Shown in pieces: positions 38,987 to 47,789 of a stretch of 64,000 bases of DNA (position 1 is the first letter of the stretch; each line of letters begins with the position of its first letter). The translations under genes and the position numbers were made by a program. The DNA is from Bradyrhizobium sp. CCBAU 51765 (lineage in GTDB: Bacteria; Pseudomonadota; Alphaproteobacteria; Rhizobiales; Xanthobacteraceae): assembly GCF_015291725.1 (NCBI RefSeq), contig NZ_CP030038.1:7119001-7183000 (forward strand). The letters are read 5' to 3'. The notes beneath the pieces were generated by a model. That model searched no databases. It had not been told where the DNA came from and was given only the letters and a program-made list of their open reading frames with translations.

Positions 38987-39769
38987 ATGACCAAGACGTC
39001 CGATCTCATCCTGTCCACATCTGTCGCGCCCCACGTACGCCTTTTGACGCTGAATAGGACATCGAAACGAAACGCCTTGAGCAACGAACTGATTGTGGAT
39101 CTAGGCGCGACCTTGCGCGATGCCGCAATTGACGAAGATGTCCGCTGTGTCGTGATATGTGGCAGCGATGCGTTCTTCTCTGCCGGCGCTGACATTAAGG
39201 AGATGCGAGAGCGCGGCTTTGAGGCAATCGACAATTGCGCGCGCCGTTCTGCCTGGCGGGATGTCGCCAATTTCCCCAAGCCTCTCATTGCCGCAGTCGA
39301 GGGCATTTGCTTCGGCGGCGGCCACGAATTGGCACTGCTCGCGGACATCGTGATAGCAGGCGAAGGGGCTGTATTTGGACAGCCTGAGATTAACATCGGG
39401 ATATTGCCGGGCGACGGCGCGACGCAAAGGCTGACACGCGTGGCTGGCAAATCGCTGGCCATGCTGATGATCCTGAGCGGCCAATCCATCACGGCGCGGA
39501 TCGCGATGCAGGCCGGCCTTGTGGCGGAAGTTGTCGAAAGCGGCAGGGCGCAGATTCGTGCGGTCCAACTAGCCGATCTGATTGCGCAAAAGCCTCCCCG
39601 TTCGGCTGAACTTGCCAAAGCTGCAGTTCTCGCCGCGTTTCAGACCACGCTGGACGCCGGGCTCGAGTTTGAACGCCAAGCCATCCGCTTTGCGTTCAGC
39701 ACAGCTGACCAGCAGGAAGGCATGAACGCCTTCTTTGAGAAGAGGCCGCCGAACTATCTCGGAAACTAG
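38987..39769 (+). CDS. Enoyl-CoA hydratase/isomerase family protein
   Basis: The 260-residue crotonase-fold protein has the CoA-binding TSKRNALSNELIVDLG, the oxyanion-hole sequence FSAGADIKEM and the block IAAVEGICFGGGHELALLAD. The position of the second catalytic acid reads FGQPEINIGILPGDGATQRL, with Gly-Asp-Gly where hydratases have PGxGGTQR; the Glu of QPE is kept. The substrate cannot be predicted. Two LacI-type operators lie upstream, linking it to the CoA transferase operon. Confidence 0.85.
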   Translation: MTKTSDLILSTSVAPHVRLLTLNRTSKRNALSNELIVDLGATLRDAAIDEDVRCVVICGSDAFFSAGADIKEMRERGFEAIDNCARRSAWRDVANFPKPLIAAVEGICFGGGHELALLADIVIAGEGAVFGQPEINIGILPGDGATQRLTRVAGKSLAMLMILSGQSITARIAMQAGLVAEVVESGRAQIRAVQLADLIAQKPPRSAELAKAAVLAAFQTTLDAGLEFERQAIRFAFSTADQQEGMNAFFEKRPPNYLGN

Positions 39770-39827
39770 CCACCGCGATCTGCTCGCATGCGGCGCCAGC
39801 GAAGCTGGACCGCGTAATATGGGGCTT

Positions 39828-41048
39828 TCAACACTCCTTCGGGTCGACCAGGCCGGCGCCACGGGCGACGATTTCGTATTGGCCGGCCCTTGCCACACCA
39901 ACGTACATGTTCATCCTACAGTGGCGCTTGCCCGGCACCATCTCCGCCGGCCCGCCAGGCCCTTCCACAAGCTTTGCGTGGTCGAGCGCGGCGGCGACCG
40001 CCTCGCGGTCAATTGTACCGGCTTCCTTGACTGCCGCTTCGCACAGCTTCAATCCACGATAAGTGCCGGTCGCGGCGCTGCCTGCTGAGAACCGGAACTT
40101 GCCAGGAAACTGCTTTTCGTAGGCCGACTGAATTTTAGCGCTCACCGGATCTTCGACCGCCAGTGCCTTGTAATAGTCGAGGCTGCTGGCGAGGCCCTCG
40201 ATCTCGTGAGCCTGATTCATTTCGAGCGTGTTCTCGTCATAGTAGACGCAGCCCAGCTGCCCCCCATTCCTGGAAAAACCTGCTTCATAAAGCTGTTTGA
40301 AAAAAGAGCCGACGCCCGGGGGGATCACACTGTTGAAGACCACGTCTACTTTGTTGGACGTGATGCGGCTTACGGTCGAGGAAAAATCAATTTGGTCGAG
40401 GGGGTAGTACTCCTCGAACACCACCTCCCCGCCGCTGCTCTCAATCACCTTGCGCGCATAGGCGTTGATTGTTTGTGGCCAGACGTAATTGGAGCCAGGG
40501 AGCGCGAAGCGTCTGCCCCCGCTCTTGATCAGCCAGGGGATGAACCGGTCGCAATTCTGCGCCGGAACCGGGCCGGTACAGAACAGATAGGGCGTGCACT
40601 CCTTGCCTTCGTAGGCTTGCGGATAGATGTAGAGCGTCTTGCCACGAGAGATGATGATGTCCTTGATGGCGTTGCGCATCGAGCTCGCAATGCCACCGAG
40701 CACCAGGTCGACCTAGTCTCGCTGAATCAGCTTGCGGACATTGCCAACAGCGACAGACTCGTTAGACGCAGTGTCCTCGATCAGGAGCTCGATGGGCCGC
40801 CCCAGTAGACCACCAGTCTCGTTGATGTCGTTGACCACCATGCGAGCGACATTGGCGTCGGTATTCCCGGCAAAGCCGAGTGCCCCCGTAAGGTCGGTGG
40901 CAATACCTATCCTGATCGGGCCTTCGGCAGCGTTGGCCCAGTCAGGACGGATCACCCAGCTGCCCGGGCCGGCCGCCATTGCCGCCGACGCGAAGGCGAA
41001 ATCGCAGAGAAAGCGGCGGCGGCTGAGTTGTCGGCGATCATTCAACAT
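39828..41048 (-). pseudogene. ABC transporter substrate-binding protein with in-frame amber stop
   Basis: The start MLNDRRQLSRRRFLCDFAFA carries a Tat-type RR motif (RRRFL). The mature part matches the UrtA/FmdD/LivK-type periplasmic binding family. A TAG at 40713-40715 replaces the AAG (Lys) seen in the close paralogue at 45017-46237 (QRD-stop-VDLV against QRDKVDLV). Downstream the frame stays open to 39828 with PGSNYVWPQTINAYARKVIE and EEYYPLDQIDFSSTVSRI. It lies downstream of the amidohydrolase and is probably a recent duplicate now inactivated by one base change. Confidence 0.85.
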
Positions 41049-41197
41049 CGAACTGACCTCCCCTTGGCTCATAGCCTTACATCCACGCGCCCTGCTCTTT
41101 CCAGGGACCCGGCAGCCTAAAGGCTATCCGTCATTTTAGGATTCAAGCAGCCTCTTCCGCTCGCGTTTGGGTAAAATCGCGTAACAAAGGGCAGCAT

Positions 41198-42454
41198 TCA
41201 GGACAGTCTGAAAAACTCCTTCGCGTTCTCGCCAAGGATTCCGATCGCCAAGCGCTCTGCGTCTCGCGACCGAAAGTAACCGTTCGCGACTTTTTCGTTC
41301 AGAACCTCACCGATCAACCGGCGAGCGCCCCGTATCGCGGCAAATGTCTCCTCAACGTGAAGACAATCTCCTCCAATCATCATTCGCGATTCATCTGGCA
41401 GGACTTCAATGGCTTCGTGGAGGGCGAGCTTGAAATGTGACGGGCTCAACAGAAACGACCAGCACAAATCAAGCCAGACATTTCGGTATACAAAGGCCAT
41501 TCCCAACAGATCCCGGCTCCAGGGATAGGCCAAATGCATCAGCAGAAAGCGGGTTCGAGGATGACGCTCAATCAATCCGGTCATGCGTAGGGGGTGGGAG
41601 CCGCTTATGATTGCCGTTCCAAGATGAGTTTGGACTGGCAGGTCGGCCTCGCCTGCGAGTTGACAAAACAAGTCGACGACAAAGTCGCAGAACGCCTTGC
41701 GCGCCGCAGGGGATGGAAATCTCTGTCCCCACGCCTGCCGAGCCAGTTCCTCGTTCGGTTCGTCAAAGCTAATATCCCGGTCATAGGCAAGTGCGTTCTT
41801 GAGCGCGATGTGATTGCGCCGTGAGCAGCCGGCAACGAGCTCGCGGATTGCGTCGCAATAATCATCGAAGGTTTTCACCTCTAGGCCAAGGCGCCGCAGC
41901 AACGTATGCCCGCAATTTTCATTATGATCGCGAGATTCCGGGTGCCAGCCGAGGGCGAATGCGTTAATCCGCAGGACCGCGTCGTAACTTTGCCCTAGGA
42001 CCGGCCGCGGATCCATCAACGGATCGAGAAAAGGGTCCGTTACGATCCTTCGGATGGCGGCCCGCCCGATCACCTCACTTGGCCATGTCGCCTCCTTGTG
42101 GCGCAAGCGCACCGAAGCATCTACCGCCTCCCAGTTGTCGCGAGTGATTCCAGTGTCGGCGACACCGTAAAGCTCGGCGACTCCGCGGACGAGGTTACGG
42201 ACGAATGCGTTCGATCCGCTCCTCTCGAGGAACGGCGCAAGCGCCTCCCAGGTGGTCGGCTCGGGAGGGATAGATACCATTTCGATCGTTGCCTTAGGCT
42301 CGGATGGCAGCACGTGGCTCGTCCAAGCCGCATAGCTCTGTTGGAACAGTTTCAACAGATTTACGTCCGCGCTATGTGCGACCTCGGCCATGTGATGTTC
42401 ATGGACATCGACGACTTGGCACGCATTGACAAAATCGCTCATGGTTTCGGACAT
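41198..42454 (-). CDS. Amidohydrolase (family 2, TIM-barrel)
   Basis: From MSETMSDFVNACQVVDVHEH the product has 418 residues. The metal motif is VDVHEHH near the N-terminus; later VQTHLGTAIISGSHPLRMTG, LLMHLAYPWSRDLLG and MMIGGDCLHVEETFA carry the remaining His and Asp of the amidohydrolase_2 pattern. The substrate may be an amide or a related carboxylate brought in by the ABC transporter whose genes precede it in the same direction. Confidence 0.75.
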   Translation of the reverse strand: MSETMSDFVNACQVVDVHEHHMAEVAHSADVNLLKLFQQSYAAWTSHVLPSEPKATIEMVSIPPEPTTWEALAPFLERSGSNAFVRNLVRGVAELYGVADTGITRDNWEAVDASVRLRHKEATWPSEVIGRAAIRRIVTDPFLDPLMDPRPVLGQSYDAVLRINAFALGWHPESRDHNENCGHTLLRRLGLEVKTFDDYCDAIRELVAGCSRRNHIALKNALAYDRDISFDEPNEELARQAWGQRFPSPAARKAFCDFVVDLFCQLAGEADLPVQTHLGTAIISGSHPLRMTGLIERHPRTRFLLMHLAYPWSRDLLGMAFVYRNVWLDLCWSFLLSPSHFKLALHEAIEVLPDESRMMIGGDCLHVEETFAAIRGARRLIGEVLNEKVANGYFRSRDAERLAIGILGENAKEFFRLS

Positions 42455-42531
42455 CGCCCCTCTCCGTTCAGCCATCGCAAAAAAATCAAATGCGCCACCT
42501 TCGACCTGGAGATAGCCACCGGCGAACGCCT

Positions 42532-43227
42532 CTACGGCGCTAGATACGTCAACAGCCGCGGGTCGTTGCGCAGCTGCTGCGACGGGCCCGAAAGCGCGAC
42601 ACGGCCGCGATCGAGCACATAGGCCTGCTCCGCTACGCGCATTGCGAGGTCGAGATGTTGCTCGACGATGATGATGGCGATCTCTCTAGCTAGCTCGACC
42701 AGGCGCTCACTGATCTCCTCGATGACGCCGATCCAGACACCCTCGGTCGGCTCGTCCAGCAGGAGGAGTTTCGGGTTTCCGAGGATCGCGCGCCCGATTG
42801 CGAGCATCTTGCGCTCGCCACCGGAGAGCGTTCCGGCCGGCTGATCGAGACGCTGGCCGAGCTTTGGAAACATCTTCATCACCCGCTCCGCCGCCGATCC
42901 ATCGGGGTCCAAAAGCGATCCGACGGCGAGATTGTCACGCACGGAGAGGCGCGCGAACACTGAATGCTCTTGCGGCACATATCCAATGCCGGCCCGCACC
43001 CGCACTTCCGTCCGCCGGCGATCGATGTCTTGGCCGTTGAAATGCAGGCAGCCCTTCCATGCCGGTAGTTCGCCCACGATAGCTTTCATGAGCGTGCTCT
43101 TTCCGGCGCCGTTGCGGCCGAGGACGGCGACCCCGCCACGCGGCGGGATGGCCATATTGACGTTGTACAAGACCTGACTGCGTCCATAGCCGGCGTCGAG
43201 ATGCTTGATATTGAGGATTTCAGGCAC
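42532..43227 (-). CDS. livF: Branched-chain amino acid/amide ABC transporter ATPase, LivF type
   Basis: The GTG at 43227 starts VPEILNIKHLDAGYGRSQVL and overlaps the LivG stop by 8 bases. Visible motifs are Walker A GRNGAGKS, signature LSGGERKML, Walker B LLLLDEPTEG and the LivF-type VEQHLDLA. It powers uptake together with LivG. Confidence 0.9.
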   Translation of the reverse strand: MPEILNIKHLDAGYGRSQVLYNVNMAIPPRGGVAVLGRNGAGKSTLMKAIVGELPAWKGCLHFNGQDIDRRRTEVRVRAGIGYVPQEHSVFARLSVRDNLAVGSLLDPDGSAAERVMKMFPKLGQRLDQPAGTLSGGERKMLAIGRAILGNPKLLLLDEPTEGVWIGVIEEISERLVELAREIAIIIVEQHLDLAMRVAEQAYVLDRGRVALSGPSQQLRNDPRLLTYLAP

Positions 43228-43954
43228 GGCGCAGATAAATCTCCTGGACGCTTCTGTTGGCCTGGATCTCGGCAACCGTTCCTGACGCCAGCACCTTGCC
43301 CTGATCAAGCACAGTCAAGCGGTCGCAGATGTCGCGGATGAAATCCAGGTCGTGCTCCACGATGACGAGCGAGCAATGCTGCTTGATGGGCTGCAGCAAC
43401 TCGCCCGTGACGCGGCGCTCCTCTAGGCTCATGCCGCCGGTCGGCTCGTCCAACAGCAGCAGGCGCGGCCGGCATGCGAGCGCCATCGCGATCTCCAGCC
43501 ATTGCTGCTGCCCGTGAGACAGGGTCGCCGCAGCGTCAAAGGCCCGATCGGCGAGCCGGAACTGGACGAGCATCTTCATGACCTCCTCGTGCAGCCGTCC
43601 CCGACTGCGCGAGAACGCAAGATCCAGCAGTGAGGACCGGGCCTGCAGCGCGAGCAGGATGTTGTCGTAAAGCGTGAGGGCAGGTAACACGGCGGTGATC
43701 TGGAATTTCAGGCTCATGCCTGCTCGCGCGCGCTCTGGCGGCGTCAACGAGGTGACGTCAGTATTGATGAACGTCACCTTGCCTTGCGTCGGCACTAGCG
43801 CACCTGCAAGACACTTCATCAGAGTGCTCTTGCCCGAGCCGTTCGGCCCGATCAGGCCATGAAACTCTCGCTCGCCGACCGTGAGCGCCGCTCCGTCTAG
43901 CGCGGTGAGCTTGCCAAAGACCTTGGAGACGCCGGCGGCTTCAAGGAGCGGCAT
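43220..43954 (-). CDS. livG: Branched-chain amino acid/amide ABC transporter ATPase, LivG type
   Basis: The 244-residue protein has Walker A GPNGSGKS, Q-loop KFQITAVLPALTLYDN, a signature region reading LSHGQQQWLEIA (His in place of Gly), Walker B LLLLDEPTGGM and IVEHDLDFIRDICDRLTVL. This is the LivG/UrtD pattern. It overlaps LivM by 14 bases and LivF by 8. Confidence 0.9.
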   Translation of the reverse strand: MPLLEAAGVSKVFGKLTALDGAALTVGEREFHGLIGPNGSGKSTLMKCLAGALVPTQGKVTFINTDVTSLTPPERARAGMSLKFQITAVLPALTLYDNILLALQARSSLLDLAFSRSRGRLHEEVMKMLVQFRLADRAFDAAATLSHGQQQWLEIAMALACRPRLLLLDEPTGGMSLEERRVTGELLQPIKQHCSLVIVEHDLDFIRDICDRLTVLDQGKVLASGTVAEIQANRSVQEIYLRRA

Positions 43955-45023
43955 TGCGCTTCTCCTTCAGGCTCGGGCCGAAATGACCGACACGTTCTCG
44001 CTCGCCTAGCACGAGGCTGATCAAGCCGAGGGGCCGGAACAGAATGACGAGCAACAGCAGAACGCCGAGAATGATCGGCCAGATATCGCGATAGTTGTCG
44101 GAGAGCCAGAAGCTGATCCCCTCGACAATCGCGGTGCCGACGACCGCACCGATCAATGTCCCGGAGCCGCCGAACAAGACGTAGAGAACGACCTGGGTCG
44201 ACATGACCACGCCCAGCATGTTTGGCCAGACGAACCCCTCGTGAAACGCATAAAGGCTACCGGAAGTACCTGCAATCGCGCCGCTGATTGCGAATATGAT
44301 CGCCTTCAAATGTTGCACTTTGTACCCGAAGAAGGCGATCCGCTGTTCGTTCTCTCGCAATCCCGCGAGCGCCAGGCCGAACTGGGATCGCGACAAGAAG
44401 CGCGACAGAAGATAGATCAGAACTAGAATGGCGAGCACCAGGTAGTAGAAACCTGGTCCCTCGCTCAATTCGTGCGAGCCGATGGTCATCGGTTGGATCG
44501 AAGGGATGCCGTTCTGGCCGCCAAGATAATGTGACCCTCTCGCCAGGCGGTCAGCTGCGTAAGCTCCGGTCATCGTACCAAGGGAAACGAAGACCACACT
44601 GGAGGGATGACGGCCGAGCAGCAGGAAGCCTGCCAACAGCAATGCCGCCACAAAGCCTATCAGGGCTCCGGCCGGAAGAACGGCAAAAATCGATCCGACC
44701 CCGAAGTCGCGTGAAAGCAGCGCCACACCGTAGCCGGCCATGCCGAAGAACAACGACTGGCCCAAGCTCAATATCCCGGCATAGCCCCACACCAGGTCGA
44801 ACGACAACGCGAAGAGGCACAGGATTAGCACTCGCGTCGCATAAACAGTGATGTAATCCCGCAGGACGAGCGGTGCGATCGAAGCGGCAATCAGCAATGC
44901 CAATTCGAGGATCGGAAGCACCTTCTTTCGCCCTGCGAAGGCAGATGCCATGACGGGCGAACGAGCAGCTTGAATGACGCGTGGCGGCGGCTGTATGCGA
45001 GTGCCGGTCGATGACATCAGCAC
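43941..45023 (-). CDS. livM: ABC transporter permease, LivM type
   Basis: The 360-residue protein has about nine or ten membrane segments and the LivM/UrtC pattern: SFDLVWGYAGILSLGQSLFF, GMAGYGVALL, GLRENEQRIAFFGYKVQHLK and a C-terminal LFGGSGTLIGAVVGTAIVEG. It overlaps the binding-protein gene by 7 bases. Confidence 0.9.
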   Translation of the reverse strand: MLMSSTGTRIQPPPRVIQAARSPVMASAFAGRKKVLPILELALLIAASIAPLVLRDYITVYATRVLILCLFALSFDLVWGYAGILSLGQSLFFGMAGYGVALLSRDFGVGSIFAVLPAGALIGFVAALLLAGFLLLGRHPSSVVFVSLGTMTGAYAADRLARGSHYLGGQNGIPSIQPMTIGSHELSEGPGFYYLVLAILVLIYLLSRFLSRSQFGLALAGLRENEQRIAFFGYKVQHLKAIIFAISGAIAGTSGSLYAFHEGFVWPNMLGVVMSTQVVLYVLFGGSGTLIGAVVGTAIVEGISFWLSDNYRDIWPIILGVLLLLVILFRPLGLISLVLGERERVGHFGPSLKEKRNAAP

Positions 45024-46237
45024 TCCTTCGGATCGACAAGGCCGGCGCTACGCGCGACAATCTCGTACTGGCCGCCCTTCGCCACTCCGATGTACATATT
45101 CATCCTGCAGTGGCGCTTGCCGGGTGCCATTTCGGCAGGCCCGCCCGGCCCTTCTGCAATCTTGGCGTGGTCGAGGGCGGCGGCTACCGAGTCGCGGTCA
45201 ATTGTACCAGCCTCCTTCACCGCGGCCTCCCATAGCTTCAGTCCGCGATAGGTGCCGGTAGCGGCGCTGCCTGCCGAGAACCGGAACTTGGCAGGGAATT
45301 GTTTGTCGTAAGCCGATTGAATCCTGGCGCTCACTGGATCCGCCTCCGCGAGCACCTTGTAGTAGTCGAGGCTGCTCGCAAGCCCTTCAATCTCCTGGGC
45401 CTGGTTCATTTCCAGGAAGTTTTCGTCGTAATAGACGCAACCCAGCCGCCCGCCGTTTTTGGAGAAGCCGGCTTGGTAGAGCTGTTTGAAGAACGGGCTA
45501 ACGCCTGGCGGGACAATTGCGTTGAAAACCACGTCTACTTTATTGGATATGATGCGGCTAACCGTAGAGGAAAAGTCGATCTGGTCGAGCGGGTAGTATT
45601 CTTCAAAGACGACTTCGCCACCGCTGCTCTCGATCACCTTGCGCGCATAGGCATTAATTGTTTGCGGCCAAACATAATTGGAGCCAGGCAGGGCAAAGCG
45701 TTTGCCACCATTTTTGATCAACCAGGGAATGAACTGGTCGCAATTCTGCGCCGGTACCGGCCCGGTGCAGAACAGAGAGGGCGTGCACTCTTTGCCTTCG
45801 TAACCTTCCGGATAGATATAGAGCGTCTTGCCGCGAGAGATAATGACGTCCTTGATCGCATTGCGCATCGAACTCGAGATACCCCCGATCACCAAGTCGA
45901 CCTTATCTCGCTGAATCAGCTTGCGCACATTTCCCACGGCGACGGATTCGTCGGAGGCAGTATCCTCAATCAGGAGCTCGATCGGGCGTCCCAATAGGCC
46001 GCCGGAGTCGTTGATCTCCTTGACTAGCATGCGAGCGACATTGGCGTCGGTGTTGCCGGCAAAGCCGAGTGACCCCGTAAGATCGGTAGCAATGCCGAGC
46101 CTGATCGGGCCTTCCGCAGCATTTGCCCAGTCCGGGCGGATCACCCAGCTGCCTGGGCCCGCCGCGATGGCAGCCGAAGCGAAACCAAAATTGCCGAGAA
46201 AGCGGCGGCGGCTCAGTTCACGGCTGGCGTTGATCAT
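45017..46237 (-). CDS. ABC transporter substrate-binding protein (UrtA/FmdD-like)
   Basis: The start MINASRELSRRRFLGNFGFA gives a Tat-type signal (RRRFLGN) and a 406-residue protein; the same frame is open upstream to 47131 but that part lies antisense to conserved livH sequence in another frame and is not coding. The mature domain shows IRLGIATDLTGSLGFAGNTD, GRPIELLIEDTASDESVAVG and PGSNYVWPQTINAYARKVIE, the pattern of amide/urea-type periplasmic binding proteins. It overlaps livH by 4 bases and livM by 7. A near-identical paralogue at 39828-41048 is broken. Confidence 0.88.
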   Translation of the reverse strand: MINASRELSRRRFLGNFGFASAAIAAGPGSWVIRPDWANAAEGPIRLGIATDLTGSLGFAGNTDANVARMLVKEINDSGGLLGRPIELLIEDTASDESVAVGNVRKLIQRDKVDLVIGGISSSMRNAIKDVIISRGKTLYIYPEGYEGKECTPSLFCTGPVPAQNCDQFIPWLIKNGGKRFALPGSNYVWPQTINAYARKVIESSGGEVVFEEYYPLDQIDFSSTVSRIISNKVDVVFNAIVPPGVSPFFKQLYQAGFSKNGGRLGCVYYDENFLEMNQAQEIEGLASSLDYYKVLAEADPVSARIQSAYDKQFPAKFRFSAGSAATGTYRGLKLWEAAVKEAGTIDRDSVAAALDHAKIAEGPGGPAEMAPGKRHCRMNMYIGVAKGGQYEIVARSAGLVDPKEC

Positions 46238-47097
46238 CGGTTGACCCCTCTCCCCGAAATTAGGCCTTGCGGCCGGAACTTGATAAAAATGATGGCGAGC
46301 ACGAACACCAGAACGTCGGCGATGACCGGTGACATCAGCCAAGGCAGCGAGGCACTGAACGTGCCGATGACGCTGGCGCCAGCGACCGGGCCCGCAAAGG
46401 ACCCGACGCCGCCGACCATCACGGCAACAAAACCCTGGATAAGAAAGCGGATGCCGAGATCGGCGAACAGTGAAAAGACTGGCACGATCAGCGCGCCCGC
46501 GAGGCCCGCGAGCGCCGCACCAAACGCAAAGGTGAGGCTGTAGATCATGCCCGTGGAGATGCCCGAGGCACGCGCCAGCGACGGGTTCTCCAGCGAGGCG
46601 CGGACTCGCAGCCCGAACGAGGTGTAGGCAAGCAGTACATGGCTCGCGGCCATCACCAGCAAAGTGATGATGACGATGACGCCGCGCCAGGTGGCGAAGT
46701 GTAGACTTCCGATCGTGATGGAGCCACCGATTGGCTCCGGCACCGAGAGATAGAGTCCGCCGATCAGGCCGCGCACGACTTCGCGAATGATCAGCCCGAG
46801 CGCATAGGTGCCAAGCATCGCGACGATTGGAGCGGCATAGAACCGTCGCACCACGAGCTTTTCCAGGATGAAACCAAGCGCGCCGACGACGACTGGCGCG
46901 GCAAGCATCCCGAGCGGGACCGGCAAACCGACGCTGTGCACGAGATAAGTGACGTAGGCGCCAAGCAGGACGAACTCGCCCTGGGCGAAGTTGAAGATAC
47001 CCATCATGCTGGCAATGATTCCGAGGCCGAGCACGACCAGCACAACGATCGCGCCGAAGCTCAAGATTTCGAAGATGGCGATAGGTAGCGTGTCCAT
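46234..47097 (-). CDS. livH: ABC transporter permease, LivH type
   Basis: The 287-residue integral membrane protein has the LivH/UrtB pattern: SMMGIFNFAQGEFVLLGAYV, LRVRASLENPSLARASGIST, FGAALAGLAGALIVPVF and FVAVMVGGVGSFAGPVAGAS. It is the first gene of the operon livH, binding protein, livM, livG, livF, with the amidohydrolase and broken binding protein behind. No regulator is adjacent. Confidence 0.9.
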   Translation of the reverse strand: MDTLPIAIFEILSFGAIVVLVVLGLGIIASMMGIFNFAQGEFVLLGAYVTYLVHSVGLPVPLGMLAAPVVVGALGFILEKLVVRRFYAAPIVAMLGTYALGLIIREVVRGLIGGLYLSVPEPIGGSITIGSLHFATWRGVIVIITLLVMAASHVLLAYTSFGLRVRASLENPSLARASGISTGMIYSLTFAFGAALAGLAGALIVPVFSLFADLGIRFLIQGFVAVMVGGVGSFAGPVAGASVIGTFSASLPWLMSPVIADVLVFVLAIIFIKFRPQGLISGRGVNR

Positions 47098-47435
47098 GCT
47101 GCTGCGTCACATTCCCGGCGATTGCGAGCACATCCTCTTCACGCCGATCGCTTGATGGCGTGGGCTACTCGTTGGAATGCGAAGGGCTTCTGCCACGAGA
47201 GCGCTCCTAGAAGGTCATCCCGGCAATGGGAGTTGCAGGCGAACGTGAGCTACTTGGGCGGCTCGCCTGTCGACACTTCATTCACGACACCCAGCGCGAG
47301 ATTTCCTAGAGAAACGTAGGGGAGATCTGAGTAATGTTGAGTAATGTTCGCTGGGCAACCGACATTGCACCCGCGGCCGAACACCTGCCTTGCCAATCAG
47401 CGGAAATGTAGATTCAATTCCCTTGCACACGTGTT

Positions 47436-47660
47436 TTACAAGGTTTGAAGCAACTCGTCGGACGCCGGAGGCGTGTCATTATACTCTTCTAGCCGCCTGA
47501 TGACGGCGCATGACAACCCGCTTCGGTCGGCGAACTCCTTCACCGACCAGTTCAGCATCACCGGGGGCTCGCAACTGCCTCCCGGTGAGCTTTGATGCGG
47601 GCCGACGGTTGCGACGATCTTGGCGTTGCGTGAGCGGCGCATCGTGCCCCTCCAAATCAT
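47436..47660 (-). pseudogene. Chimeric remnant: pyruvate kinase N-terminus fused to an HTH fragment
   Basis: The frame starts MIWRGTMRRSRNAKIVATVG, where MRRSRNAKIVATVGP is the usual pyruvate kinase start. It changes after about 10 residues into VMLNWSVKEFADRSGLSCAV and IRRLEEYNDTPP, a small Xre-like HTH pattern. The two parts seem joined by decay rather than as a functional fusion. The rest of the 47098-47789 interval shows nothing else I recognise. Confidence 0.45.
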
Positions 47661-47789
47661 GAGATCATAGTTGCATGAAACCCGGCAGGGCTGTTCATAA
47701 GATGTTCAAAGCGGTGCTGGTTGGACCATCCACACCCTTGACTTTACCCCCGGTCCGTCGTCGCAGGGGAACAGGAGAGAACATTCGGC

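Noticed and set aside
46238..47131. Upstream extension of the binding-protein reading frame, giving a 704-residue ORF
   Set aside because: This part is antisense-free but overlaps the well-conserved livH gene in another frame, and it lacks any family pattern. The conserved Tat signal starts at 46237.
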